The notes beneath the pieces were generated by a model that was given only the letters and a program-made list of their open reading frames with translations, made no database searches and had not been told where the DNA came from. A stretch of 64,000 bases of DNA. Origin: Rhododendron vialii. Its lineage: Eukaryota; Streptophyta; Magnoliopsida; Ericales; Ericaceae. Of this stretch, positions 19,741-32,081 are shown piece after piece. The stretch's first letter is position 1, and the number at the start of each line of letters is the position of its first letter. Made by a program: the position numbers and the translations under genes. The stretch covers positions 4,322,501 to 4,386,500 of the forward strand of contig NC_080564.1 of the NCBI RefSeq assembly GCF_030253575.1. The letters are read 5' to 3'.

Positions 19741-21635
19741 GTGAAAAGTGGAAACCCTCACACTTTATGAGAGAAGTGAGTAGAGAGGAATATTGTTGGC
19801 AATTTTGGCAAGCATAAAGTGGGGGCCAGTCGAGTTTCGGTCCCGGTGAAAATCATTCCAATCTGTTTAACCTGTCAATTGCAAAACTTCTGTTCATCCG
19901 TTTAAGGGTGGCAAGTGGTGGAGGGACAACTCTGGGGTGTTATTAACCCCCGGAAACCTAATCGCAAAGAAGATTAGTAGAAAATTATGCAAAAAAAATT
20001 TATTTGGGTTTATTTTGAGTTTCATAAAAATCTAAAAAAATATTTATAAATTTTTGAATATTATTTTATGAAGCTTTATAAAAAATCAGCTCTAATGGTT
20101 ATCGGTAAGTATTATTTTTGGATTCGTAGAGGTGAACCCCCAACACAAACACAAGAATTTGATTCTTGGGGTTGTAAGTCATAATGACAAGAAAGTAAAA
20201 TCTTCATTTCAGTCACATAATCACTTAAAATGACATTCGTTTCCGTTCTCAATTTTTGTTCTGCGTTCGCGCTTTCAATCCTCGCACTCACGTATTATAG
20301 TTGTTTGGAAGATTTTTAAAATACACTTTCACGCTCCCGCTTGCGCATACACATCATGTGACTTATCTCTCACCATGGATGACAAGGCTTTTAACGCAAC
20401 CAAACCTGTCATAGTGTCATGTATCCTATTAAAACTGCATTGAGATTTCAAAGCATATTGTATTGCGAACCAACCACCCCATGCCGCTTGTAGTAAAGGC
20501 CTTTTGACCGCTCTTTAATCAAGAAAGACAATGATGCTTTGCCTTATCCTACTACTGCCCACACCCACTCGACACAATGTGACAAGAAAAGAGTGAGCGG
20601 GCGATTATCAGTTTCCTTACCGATAAAATTACGGCACACTGCGTTGTGTGGGATCCATCTCGGATTCTTCCACCTCTTTATCTCACATACATCATGTGGG
20701 GCTCATATATAATAATGTATGTAAGAGATTGTGTTTGATATTGTGTTTGAATTATTGTGTGAGTAGCATTTTTGCATTTATCTCTCTCCTCTCGGTATTG
20801 CTTCTTCCTTCTGAATTCTACCCAATTAAACTTGCTAGTTACACATGATTTTTCTGTGTCTTCTACAGACTGTTTCTGTGCAAAATTCGTCTATTCTTTC
20901 TATTCCTGGTTGGGTGGAGGCAACGGGGGCTTGCAGGGTACAGAGAACCCAATAGATAATTGGACTCGGAGATCCAGATATGGAGTTTTAAATCTGGGTG
21001 CTGGCTCTTGAATCGATCCGGGAGACAGTGTTCTTGGGCTCTTCAAAAGCAACGATGAAGGCGTCAAGATGTAGACCCTGTGCAGATCCAACAGCGAGAT
21101 TAGATCCATTGGCAATCGTCCACCCACTTTCATGAGCGAAGTGTTGGATTCAACATCAGAGCTGAGCGGCATTTCCTTTTCTTTTTTTTGTTCTTGTTGT
21201 TTCTGTGTTTTTTTTTCCTTGTTTTCTTGTATTTGTTGTTTCGGCCTTTGGGCCGCACAGTTTGTTTTTGATTTGTATCAATATAACTTGCATAAGAAGT
21301 TGAAGTTATGGAATTGGAAAAATATTAGTTTCAAGTCCTTTGCATACAATTACAAGAGCAAGCCAAATAAAAAGTTCCTTTTTTCTTCATCATACGCTCA
21401 TTTTGCCCATTTCACAGAAATAAAGATACCACCTTATCCCCAAACAAATTCCTTATTTAAATGTACGGCAGAGACGCAGAGGCAAAAGAAATTAGAAGAC
21501 ATAAATAACACGAATTCACATCTCGACTCAGAGAGATCATGTACTATTTATTTTCTCATATTTGAATGCAGAAAAAAAGAATAGAGATCCGATAAAATTA
21601 AATCAAAAGCAACAAATCGGAGTTGGCGATTGTCA
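19673..21635. other. Gap between DUF3339 copies 2 and 3
   Basis: Promoter of copy 2, then AT-rich DNA. At about 21170-21300 a T-rich segment with CGGCCTTTGGGCCGC and TTTGTATCAATATAACTTGC looks like the 3' end of a LINE or a transcript end. No poly(A) run or target duplication confirms it. No exon recognised. Confidence 0.4.
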
Positions 21636-21845
21636 TCAACCCATGTAGACATGGACCCCAATAGCTAAGAGGAAGATGCAGATGAGGGCAAAGTAGAGGA
21701 TGGAATGAACCAATATGGACACACCGCTGGTTTTGAAGTTTCCAAACTCTACGTGCCGGGTGTGACCGGGTATCTGAATCAGCAGTCCCGGTGTTAACAG
21801 TATAAACAATACCACTGCTACAAACACCGGTCCCCAGTCCGACAT
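21636..21845 (-). CDS. DUF3339 mini membrane protein (copy 3)
   Basis: Single-exon minus-strand frame of 69 residues: MSDWGPVFVAVVLFILLTPG, LLIQIPGHTRHVEFGNFKTSG, a second helix (LVHSILYFALICIFLLAIGV) and HVYMG. All DUF3339 landmarks are present. It shares PGH and the HVxxG end with copy 2, but its second helix begins SILVHxILY like copy 1. The cluster is therefore old, or gene conversion has mixed it. The upstream flank (21846-21900) has a CT-rich leader. Function unknown. Confidence 0.92.
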   Translation of the reverse strand: MSDWGPVFVAVVLFILLTPGLLIQIPGHTRHVEFGNFKTSGVSILVHSILYFALICIFLLAIGVHVYMG

Positions 21846-22830
21846 CTTTCCTTTCCCTCTGTCTATCTCTCCTCTTCTTCCTTCTCTAGTTCCTCTCTAT
21901 ATGAGAATCAGAGAAGTGGAATGGCAAAGAAAAGGGTTGAAGGCATTGCAAGCCAGAACGGTGAGGGTTTACTTATACACAGGTGAAGGTTATTTATGAA
22001 AGAAGAGACAGAGAGAATGATGATAAAAGGTATAAGTAAACGTTACGGAATAAAGCTATAGTTTGGATTCACATTTCTTATTGGTTCGGGGGTCAAAGGA
22101 AAACAAAAAAGAAAATAAAGTGCACGAAACTACTTTTTTTTTTTTTTACTGAGTCAGAAAAATCAGAAAAAGAATAAATATTCCTTCAGAAAAGTCCATG
22201 CCTGTGCAGTTATCCCCAGACAAATTGAACATCACCTAAATTTGATTCCAATTCCATCACGGGCCGAGCTAATTAGAGGATGGTGCTGTCCAAAGTTAAA
22301 AAGGCAAAAAAGAGCACCAAAGCACCTTATGGTTGCTTAATAAGATAGATATTCTGGTGTAAACTCTTAAGGATATCCTCATCATCACTCCACCACCCCT
22401 ACTAAAAGTGGTTTTGTTTGCAGTTGCACACTTTCTCAAGTGACTAGATATTCCCTCATACTTGCCTGTGACTCTAAAGCTTTTCACAACAGATTATTCA
22501 TGAATGTTTTGGCAACAACGCTGTTTTGCTTCTGATTTCAGTTTAACGAAACTGAAAAATGTACGATAAATTTGAGAGGCATCGCATTTCATAACTACAG
22601 TTTCAATGCACAAGCAATCAAGAAGCAATTTAGTGGCACCGGGATCATACTAAGCATTCCAACAGCTGCTGAAAATATGAAAAGCAAACAACAAAGCATG
22701 AGATGTTTTCAATTCAATATTTTTCCAGCCTACCATAACAGCAATATGAAATAGAGCAAGATCGTTTTCAAGTCCTCACATTCAATCAAAATAACAAACC
22801 TATATTGAGCTCCATAATAGTTGACCCCAT
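21846..22830. other. Gap between DUF3339 copy 3 and NTF2
   Basis: Upstream region of DUF3339 copy 3 and downstream flank of NTF2. It holds a poly(T) run near 22135 and no recognised exon or named repeat. Confidence 0.5.
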
Positions 22831-25800
22831 TTAGGCATAATTCAAGCGGAATATGTCATTTTGCACGTAGAAACTCCCTTGTGGTGTTGGCATCAAATGG
22901 AACAACTGTTAGCCAAAAAAATATAGAGAAAAAATTAGTGCCTGATAGATATCCACAAGGAGCAACATATCAATATACAATCTACCAGAATGGCAGTTAC
23001 TATGATAAAGACAGGTGTGTGACAGAAATTCCATTGTATGCACCCAAGATCACATAATTTTTCATGTCCAATGTGTACATACTAATTGGTGCTTTCCTAG
23101 TGCTTTGCGCAAGGAAATATGCCAAAAAAGTACAAAGAAAGGAAGCCATATTACTTGGCAAAAAAAAAAAAGGAGACCCCGGATTCTTCCGGAGATTTAA
23201 ATGACACCATCAGGGATACCCCACTCATCTCTATAACATGAAAATGAGATGATGTTGCAGCAAAAAACTGACACAGTTCACCACAAAAATCTCAAAAATG
23301 AGAATAGATAGGAGCAGAGTATTGCAAGCCTGTGAGCTGTGCATATGAAAAATGAAAAATCCCAGCAAGAACTTGGACTAATTCTCGTACGACTGCGTCC
23401 TGCCACGCAATGGGGATTTATGATGCATTTCCCAAATGTAGTTGAGAAAGCTTTAGATTGTCAAACCAAGAACCACGAGCCACATGCCCATGAGAAGTGA
23501 TGCCAAAGTTCAACAGGTCAACCCTGGTCTCAAAGTAGTCATTTCCTCACCCATGTATACCATGGTTACGATGATCTCCACCACCACCAAGCTCTCCACT
23601 ACCACTCCTCTGTTTATCTAAGACTGCTTCAGGGACAACCAAGTGAAAAAGCTCAATTCCGGTTAAAGGACCCCCTATCATTGACAGTGTTCTAAATGGC
23701 GGCCGCTAAGGCCGCCTAGGCGCTTGGAGGTGCCCTGCTGCCACGCCAATACCCCTTGGCGTTTGATTTGGCGCCCAAGGAGGTTTGGCGATGTTTGGTG
23801 GCCGCCTAGGCAGCCTTGGCGGTCTTGGCGGCAGCATCGGCGTCTTCGGAGGCTTTTGGCGGCAAAAATGTATAGTATTAAACTAAAAGGGCCAGGTTCG
23901 GGACTTACATATGAGGTGGTGGCACTTGCTTGCCACCACTATGGGAGCGGATGAAGTCTTCATGCCTAGAAGAAGTGGTAGAAATGTTGGAGTACGTGAG
24001 CCCCGAGAGCTACATGAAGAAGATTTTGTATCGGAAGATGACTCCGAAGAGGAGGGAAATGAGGAGATTGACTTTGAGTCCAATGGAGATCAAGTTTTGG
24101 AGGGGTATGGAGGAGAAGAGTTAGAGGAAGGAGATGAACTTTGAACTCGGTATTAGGGATCTCCGATCTCGTTTATTTCTATTATTGTCTTATTCAACTT
24201 ATTTGCTAGTTGCTACTACTTAATTTCATTTGGGTTTGTACTTTGAAGTTTGAACATTAAACTTTGCATTATGGTTATTTCTACTTATTGTCTTATTCAA
24301 CTTATTTGCTAGTTGCTACTACTTAATTTCATTTGGGTTTGTACTTTGAAGTTTGAACTTGCATTATGGATACATGGAATATAGTTTGATTGGATTAAAA
24401 AATAAAAAATAAATCTGCCGAATTGCTTGGCGCTTGGAGGTGGGTCTCCGCCTGACTACCGCCAAGCGCCATTTACAACACTGATCATTGAAAGCAGGAA
24501 GTATAAATACTGTAGACTATATGGTATAAATAGCCAACACTACGATCAATAAGCCAATTAAAAGTATACTGGACTGGAGTTAAATAAACTATGTCTCTGT
24601 ACCACCCCAGTAAAACTAATTTGCACAAGCAGTCTCAAAAACAAGTCTAAGGATAATTAACCACTCGAGCTACAAGGACATGATCCAACCCAACAGCAAA
24701 AGCAATTCCAGGAAACATCTCCAGCACAACAAAAGGTTGTTGCCTTTTACATATTCCTTTATAGGATCCTCCCACTAGCAGGGGCGGACCTATGGTTTAG
24801 GGTGGGGGTGCTACCACCAATGCATATGCTATACATACATTACATGCTTATTAGCAAAATTTTAGTATATTGGCACCCCATTTGCAAGCATCAAACCCAA
24901 TTTAAAATAGAAATAAAATCCATATTACGTTGGGGCTTATATTTTGCTCCAACAAGTTGGGATTTTGCTTTACCAATACAAGTAGATGAAATTATTTATA
25001 TTTGTCTCATGAAATTTTAATCTTACATCATATATTTCTCATGCTTGATCTTTTTAATTTGGAATCCCTACAGAAAAATTCTGGTTCCACCAATGACCAT
25101 GGAACTTCAAGTCCCAACAATCATTCCATATCCACCATATGTCACCAGCAACTAGATTATCTCATTTCAGTTGACCAATTTGATTATCACTTAAACAATA
25201 GATATTCTTTTCCCAATTGTGCAAAATACCACTCTTAACCGGTCCTACATGACCCCATCAATTCGATCAGGCACCGACTTTGCATATTCTTAAGTTGTAA
25301 GCACCTTTGCACAACTTCACCTTATATGCCTGCAACAACACTTGCAAAAAACGCTCAAACTGGTAAAAGCAACAATTACTGCATCATGAAAGAACCCTAA
25401 TTAGTTTCAATGGAACAGTAACTCACCGTAAATCAAAAAAAAAAAAACAACACAGATCTGAGTTGTGGGTTACAGACAGAAGAGTCATTTTTGGAGTTGT
25501 TCGGTAATGTGGCTCATGTCTAGTTTATTGATGTGCTACTGTTCGAGTGTTGACGAGGGTAAGGACAAGAAGCAGCAGTTCCAAAGAGTGCTCTACTGAA
25601 GAAAAATTGATGGTAAGCAGGTATCAAATTTGGCCCTACTTCGCTTGATGTGCTTGAATACCCAGATACTGTAATCAGACTATTATCATCACTAACCATT
25701 TCGAGGAGTGCTGAGAAGTTGGATTTGCTTGCTAGACAGGAGTGAATAGCTTTATGTCCTTAGTCCTTACACACTCATTTAAGCCTGATACGACACTACT

Positions 25801-27028
25801 AATAAAGGGAAAACATTAAGTACACATTATGGCCAATTCCAACATGGGGAAATGAAATAAATGCCATTCCTCAAGGACAAAGCAATACACTATAACCTAA
25901 TCAAAGACTACTATACAGTCCAATACGCAACGCAGGGACCAGACACCCAAATAACACGAAATTCAGAACACACTCCAGTAAAACCCCGAAGTCTACAGAA
26001 GCAATAGCATAGTAAGCAATCCAATGGCAATAAACAGGCAAAGATGTACATGTAAATGTTTAAGTATACAAACATCCACATAAGCAGACATATGTGCCAC
26101 AACCGCAATGACCAACCCGTTACTTTGTTAACCATGCAAAAGCAATCGATTCCCCCTTTTGCAAACTCTAGTTTGGGCAACATATTCATTTCACAATTTG
26201 GCGAAGCTGGTCACCTTATTCCAAAGGGAACAAACCCATATACATATGTAACATAACCCAATCGCAGGCTAATTCACAGTCTTATGCGCCACATAGTACA
26301 AACCTTCAACCCAATTTTAACTGATAATTTTACTTTTATCCCCTAAACTACCCAAATTTTGTCTACTCCGTCCCCAAACTATGTAAACAACAATTTTGTC
26401 CCCTCAACTTTCTGATTGTAATCTATTTCATTCAATTTCTAGGTAAAATTATGTTCACGATTGGACAAAATAGAATGCAATTAGAAAGTTGAGGGACAAA
26501 ATTGTTGTTTACATAGGATGAAGTAGATAAAATGTGGGTAGTTTAGGGGATATTTAATTTGTGATACATTGACCCAAATAACCCATAAACTACAACAACC
26601 CCCAATTAAACCTCGAAATCTTCAAAAGTAACCCTACAGTAAGCAGTCTGACCACAATAACCATATCCAACAGCACAGCGAACATCTATACGAACAGACA
26701 ATTATGTCAAACAAGGTGTTGGAAGAAAGACCTGACTGAACTTGAGAGCGTGTTGCTCGCCGGCGAGCTGGAGGTTACCGCTGACGAAGACGATCATACC
26801 GCCGGCGGGGCCAGAGGGCTGGCAGTCGACGGTGGTGATGATGTGCTGGCACTGCTGGAAGGGCAGGCTGGCGAGCTTGGCCGCGATGTTCTGAGCGCCT
26901 TGGAACTGCTGGCCCTCGAAAGTCAACATAGAGGCGTCCTGGTAGAGGTTAGCGAGGCCAGGGCGGTTGGTGTCGAAGGTGGAGTAGTAGTGGTCGACGA
27001 ATGCCTTTGATAGCGCGTTTGGATCCAT
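22831..27028 (-). CDS. NTF2: Nuclear transport factor 2 (NTF2), two exons
   Basis: Exon 1 is 26732-27028 (99 codons, donor CAG|GTCTTT) and exon 2 is 22831-22905 (24 codons plus stop, acceptor CAG). The product is 123 residues, the normal NTF2 length. Landmarks: AFVDHYYSTFDTNRPGLANL, LTFEGQQFQGAQNIAAKL, TTVDCQPSGPAGGMIVFVSG, and the conserved end GSFYVQNDIFRLNYA. NTF2 is a homodimeric cone-fold protein that carries RanGDP into the nucleus and binds FxFG nucleoporins. The two exons are 3.8 kb apart, and that intron holds an hAT-type element (23685-24483) and an inverted-repeat MITE (26334-26554). A (GA)n tract on the sense strand (27067-27101) precedes the start. The start is firm because MDPNALSKAF matches the family N-terminus. 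Plants have two or three NTF2 genes and I cannot say which this is. Confidence 0.95.
23685..24483. mobile_element. hAT-type element, 799 bp, in the NTF2 intron
   Basis: The left end CAGTGTTCTAAATGGCG and the reversed right end CAGTGTTGTAAATGGCG are 17-bp inverted repeats with one mismatch. The 8-bp repeat ATCATTGA flanks it at 23677-23684 and 24484-24491, diagnostic of hAT. Subterminal DNA repeats GGCGCTTGGAGG-like blocks. The plus-strand frame at 23911-24144 reads RRSGRNVGVREPRELHEEDF followed by an acidic stretch. It looks like the leftover C-terminal tail of a transposase, so the element is an internally deleted derivative. A ~100-bp segment (about 24180-24260 and 24280-24365) is directly duplicated inside. 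Confidence 0.9.
26334..26554. repeat. Inverted-repeat MITE in the NTF2 intron
   Basis: The left half (TTTATCCCCTAAACTACCCA, then CAATTTTGTCCCCTCAACTT) pairs with the right half (AAGTTGAGGGACAAAATTG, then GGGTAGTTTAGGGGATA) over about 85 bases per arm. The loop is short. This is a foldback MITE. The termini have diverged and I could not settle a target duplication. Confidence 0.7.
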
Positions 27029-27065
27029 TGGGTTCTGGGTTTCGTCCTTCGTCGAGAGACTCGAG

Positions 27066-27104
<39 letters not shown>

Positions 27105-27263
27105 GATGTCTGCGTCAATGATACGCTACCAGAAAGGGAATTCGCGGGGATCAGGTTAGGTTCAATTGTCGACCCGAATATAAGCTGCCGGAACCCTGTT
27201 TTTCAGGCCCAAAATTTAAAGCCCACGCTCGTCGGTGTTTGCAAAAAATTATTGCGACAGATT

Positions 27264-28085
27264 TGGGAAAATTTCGTCCAGCGCTAATGTTTTGATAGTT
27301 AATATCCGTAAAAAGATATTTTTGGTTTGTTTTTTACAGATATTAATTATCAAAATATGTTTTGGATTGTCATTTTCCCAACAGATTTTTTGATTATAGC
27401 TTCTAAAAATCGGTTAGAATATTTGTTAAAAACTTTAAATAACTAATTCTCAGAACTACATATTCTGAAAACCTGGAAAAAAAAAATCTGAAAAATTCGC
27501 TTTTGGAATTATGCAGCACAAATTCTAAAAAAATAAATGAAATTCTTATACCTCGCAGCTGTAACAAACATGTTTCTCAACTTCTACTGAATTTAGAAAT
27601 CTAAAATTTGTAGCAGAATCTAAATTTAAAAGTCTATAATCCGTATGCATAACTATCGTAAACACCTCCAAACTTGATTTTACATGGGTGCCATCAAACG
27701 AGCAAAAGTTTAGTTTAAAAACTTAACAAATTCTAACTAGTATATGGCGTATGAAATAACAATTTATAGTTTGAAAGTTCAACAATTTTCAAAGCTTGGT
27801 TTGTTCGCTCAACAAAATCTCGTAAAAGATTCGAAGAGTTACTTCGAAAAACTCTATTCGGTTTTAGTTTGGATTTTGAGTGAGTTTTTGAAACAAAAAG
27901 TGAATAGAGATAAATGGAAAAATGGGAGTAATAATTGAAGAGTTAATTCGAGTGCATTGTAGACTCTGTTTGATTTCAAAACCGTGCGCAAAGAAAAGGG
28001 GAAAATGACGGCCAATGACGTATTTTGATAATTAATCATTGACGGATATTAATTATCAAAACACGTTATTGACCGTCATTTTTCA
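27264..28085. repeat. Element bounded by two related palindromes
   Basis: Two imperfect palindromes, 27264-27381 and 28000-28085, each contain the motif TTTTGATAATTAATATC in both orientations, flanked by GAAAATGACGGTCAA-like sequence. The motif thus occurs four times, twice in each palindrome, and the left and right palindromes are also inverted copies of each other. The DNA between is AT-rich and non-coding. This looks like a foldback-type element with hairpin ends, lying between NTF2 and the zinc-finger gene, which are divergently transcribed. Confidence 0.55.
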
Positions 28086-28336
28086 AGAAAAGTTGGTTCT
28101 AGAGATCCGAAGTGAACGCAGTCGGAATGTTTATTAACGGGCCAAATCCCAAATTGGCAATTTAAAAAAAGGCCACCAAGCGTTGGGCTTGGGCCCAAGA
28201 ACGTACCAGAAACTCCGTAGATACACGCGTAAGAACACCGAACCGTTTCTTCGTCCAGGTAAAAATTTGAACCGAGAACACAGCGTCACAGAGAGAGAGA
28301 GAGAGAGAGAGAAGAAACTCGAACTCCCCAGTTTCA

Positions 28337-31300
28337 ATGGCGATGGATATAGAGAACAGATCATCACCGATAGAGTTTCCGTACTGGTCTCCGCTACGTC
28401 GGCACTACGATCCCGATGCTCTTTTCTTTGCACCTGGAAACATTGAAAGAGAGCTTCTAGCCAAACAGGTTCCCTTCTCTTCTCTCCGTCTTCACCTCGT
28501 TTTGTTTACGTTTTCCGGAGTTGTAATTTTTCCTACTAGTTGTTGTATAGTGAAATTCTCTTTCTCGCCTGAGCTCATATCCTTGCAAAATGCTAGTAAA
28601 TCATTTGCGGGAATAGGGATTTTGGTTTCTTTTTTTCACAAGTTTTATTCACGAGGTCATTATTGCCTAGCACAGCTGTTTTATTTTAAGAACAACTTTC
28701 TCGCCGGAGCTTGTTAGTTGTTACTACCTCCGTGCCAAAATGTTTATCCGGTTCGCAAAACCAGTACTTAAAAATAAATTTTTGCGAGAAAAATTCGATG
28801 AACTTTTAACAATTAACTAGATATCATCATATCAATGAGTTCTTTTAAAGTTGAATGTATTTTTTTAAGTCCCGTTTTGCGGACAGACATTGTGGGACGG
28901 AGGGAGATACTCCGAACTTTGCCTGATAGTTTCCAAACTGGAGTTCTGGTTAGTGGTTACCCTTTCAACCACTGCGTTTTGCTTGCCTGCATAAATTTGA
29001 GTGGAACCTGGATGAATTTATTAACTTCATTTAACTCTTCGTTTAGGTTGCATTGGATGTTAGTGAGGATGAAAAGCAACAGCTTCAAACTATGGAAGAT
29101 GTTGAAAACAGGTGTAGTTTGCAATTCCTTCCATGCTATTTAGGTTACACTGTGTTTCATATTTTCGTTGCATGGTCATTCTTTGTTTTCATTTTGGAAG
29201 AAGTACCTGGAATCATAAAACGTAGGTTGCGAAAACATACTAAAATGTTGAAGAGGAAAAGTTGCAATTTTGACAATGTTTAAGAAGCTAAAGATTACTT
29301 TTTCCATATTCCTGCTGTAAGCGTAACTTTTGTTGAAGTTTGTAAAGTATGTTAGCACAATGATCTTGTCTAAAGGACCTCCAACCATCCATCCATCCAG
29401 AACCAGTTGCAGTTCTTGTTGCTAAGTTGATGTAAAAAGATAGTATTTCTTATGCTTTCAATTTAGTTGACTTCTTAGTTATTGGTATACTGAAGACATC
29501 AAGAGATTGCTTTGGAGGTCACAAATATTTTTCCTCCAATTCATAGCCACGATCTGGTCTACTTTGAGTCTCCGATTTCTATCTCGGCACTGATTCCCCT
29601 TCCCCATTTCATACTTCTTGTGTTTGTATATTCCTGACTTTCCTATTAATATTCCTTGATCCTTCTGCTAACGTGGAACTAAATGCAGAAGGAGAAGAGT
29701 ATGAAACTCATTAAATTGTGTATCCATATTTTCTGGATGAATGATCCCTCATTGATATTCAAATTTTGGATTGATTTAAGTGGAAGATTTTACCTTGAGC
29801 TTTCAGATGGGATTATAGATTTGTAACAACTTATGTTTAGGTATTCGGAACATGTTCAAGAGTAGATGTAAAGGCTAATGCTTTGTTTGGAACTTGTGGA
29901 AAAGATGAGAAAGGAAGGGCAAATTAAAACAATTCTCTCCCATTGTTTGGTTTGGAGAGAGAGAGGAGAGAAAATAGAAATATCTAGATTTGTGCATAGT
30001 ACAATTTCCCTTTCATTTTCTCTTTCTCCCATTTTCTTCAAGTTCCAAACAGAGCATAAGTTTCCAGGGCCATATGTATTCTCAGAAAGACCATCCCTTG
30101 TTTACATCCTTTGTGCTAATTTGTGCTAATGGTGACTCTAAGTTGGCCTGTAACCGGAACTTTGGAATTATGTATTTAGTTGCTATGGATGTTGGACTAC
30201 AGATCCACAACCAGATTTAATTTGCTTATCAGTGGTCTAAATGAACTCGCATGGATTCTTAAATTAGGGTGTTTCCATTAAACAGTGTATGGATCATATG
30301 GTTGCGAATCAAGTAATTAGTATGTTTAGTTTGAGACTGTATCATCAGCTCAACTATGGATGCTCATATCTCTAGTCTCTTGTTTTTTTTTTTTTTCCTG
30401 CCTTTTGGCTCTATCGATGAGGTTTTGTAAAATTCAAGCAAGAGTGCGCAAGTTTCTTTAGGCGAGTGCCTGCCACATCTAGTTCCAAAACAGATCCTAG
30501 ATCCAGTTTGTAAACATTATACCATGTTGGTGTATGGGACTGTAGATGTTGAGATGGAACAGTAAATAATGGAGCCTGATACTTTTTATCCTTGCTGCTT
30601 GAGCCTTTAATTGTTTATATTAAAGTATGGTATCTATACTGTGATGTTCCTCGTATCAAAGTTCACTTATCATTCTATTCATTGTTCATTCACCAAGAGT
30701 TCTACATTCTAAGAATGATCTCCGCTCCGCTCTTAGTTGATTTTCTTTATTCAATGATTGGTGTGTGTTTGAGTGGATGGAGAAGTGGTTTCCTCTCTTC
30801 GGGGGTATAGCTTCCTAGTCTCTAGTGAGGAATATTTGAATAAGAGCTGTCCTATTAGTATGAATCAGAAGGTATCATCTGATTACAAAAATTTGTTTAC
30901 TTACCCTCTCTTTTTTTGGTCTTGGTTGATCTAATTCCTCCTCCTTTATGACGTAGAGGCATACATTTCTCCTCGTAGATTTAATGTTCATGTTTTGAAT
31001 TTCCTTGAATCCTACATAATATTTGCTTTCACAACAAATTTCTAAATTTTAACCTCTGCTTAAACTTGTGTCTGACCAGGGAAGTATTTTGTCCAATTGT
31101 GGGTTGTGGTGCTCGTTTGAATACTCTAGATGTCTTTGAAGATCACTACAATGCACGGCACACTGCATCTTGCTCAACTTGTTCAAGAGCGTACCCAACA
31201 TCACGCCTTCTCAGCATACATGTTTCTGAAGCACATGATTCTTTCTTTCAAGCAAAAGTTGCTCGTGGCTATGCTATGGTAATTGCTTTGCATTATTTTG

Positions 31301-32081
31301 TTGCAGAGGGTCTCTTCAGTGCTCAGTTGACTATGTATCTTGCATTATAGCTAGCAGCAAGCATGAAAGGATGTTATTGGATTGTGGATTTGTGACGGAT
31401 TTATCATGAAAAGGGGGAAATGATAGAAAAACAACTGTGATAAATTTAGCTTCTCTATTTTTTATGTTAGTTTCCATCACAAATCCATTATCCAAACACA
31501 ACCAAATATTCAATACCATTTGTTATGCATGTGTAACATGCTCTGCTTGTGCTCGTGTGTACTGTGTGCGTCATCATTACAGATTTTGCATGTCAATTTT
31601 CTGTAATTTGTGTAATTCAACTGCAATTTGAACAGTTTTTGGGTCTCATCTTATCTGGAGTATCTTTGTACGATGAATACTAAAATTGACTTACAATTCC
31701 ATGTGGCAGTATGAATGCCTGGTCGAGGGCTGTGGAATGAAGCTGAAGAGCTACAAAAGCAGGCAGCAGCATCTTGTAGACAAGCATAAATTCCCTGCTT
31801 CATTCGAGTTTCTAAAGAAAACACACCCGTCGAAGAAACAGAGGCAGAAGTCCCAACGAAAACAATCAGGTCAGAGGATGGAGGAGGATTCAAGTTCAAT
31901 GCAAGTAGAACAAGAAACCATAGATGGTCTTGTTTCGGCAGTATCTAAACTGACAACGTCAGACACTTCTCCGTCATCCATCAGCTTTGGCCGTCGGCAC
32001 ACTCGTGGCCTTACGTTTGTCCCTCGGTCTGTTCAGCGCGAAAGAAAGCTGGATTCCTCGCCTGCAGGAACAATGAGATAG
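28337..32081 (+). CDS. C2H2 zinc-finger protein, ZNF511-like, four exons
   Basis: Exons 28337-28468, 29047-29111, 31080-31278 and 31710-32081 give 255 residues, with all introns GT-AG and in phase. Three C2H2 fingers are visible: C70-x4-C75 with H88/H93, C97-x2-C100 with H113/H118, and C135-x4-C140 with H153/H158. Matching blocks are DVFEDHYNARHTASCSTCSR, LLSIHVSEAHDSFFQAKVAR and KSYKSRQQHLVDKHKFP. This layout and the C-terminal basic region (TRGLTFVPRSVQRERK) fit the conserved eukaryotic ZNF511 family, whose human member is a similar length; its molecular role is poorly known. Residues 165-190 are lysine-rich and may act as a nuclear signal. A (GA)n tract (28290-28312) lies just before the ATG. 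Intron 2 is nearly 2 kb and carries a Tourist-like MITE. Confidence 0.92.
29879..30056. mobile_element. Tourist-like (Harbinger) MITE, 178 bp, in a zinc-finger gene intron
   Basis: The left end TGCTTTGTTTGGAACTTG and the reversed right end TGCTCTGTTTGGAACTTG are inverted repeats with one mismatch. Pairing continues inward through AAAATG/GAGAAAG. TAA lies on both sides (29876-29878 and 30057-30059), the 3-bp duplication typical of PIF/Harbinger elements. Short and non-coding. Confidence 0.85.

Noticed and set aside
21132-21584. 150-codon plus-strand frame upstream of DUF3339 copy 3
   Set aside because: Low-complexity Cys/Phe-rich reading of a T-rich tract with no conserved motif.
24781-25250. 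Possible transposon start AGGGGCGGACCTATGG
   Set aside because: The motif resembles some hAT ends, but no matching inverted end or target duplication was found within the NTF2 intron.
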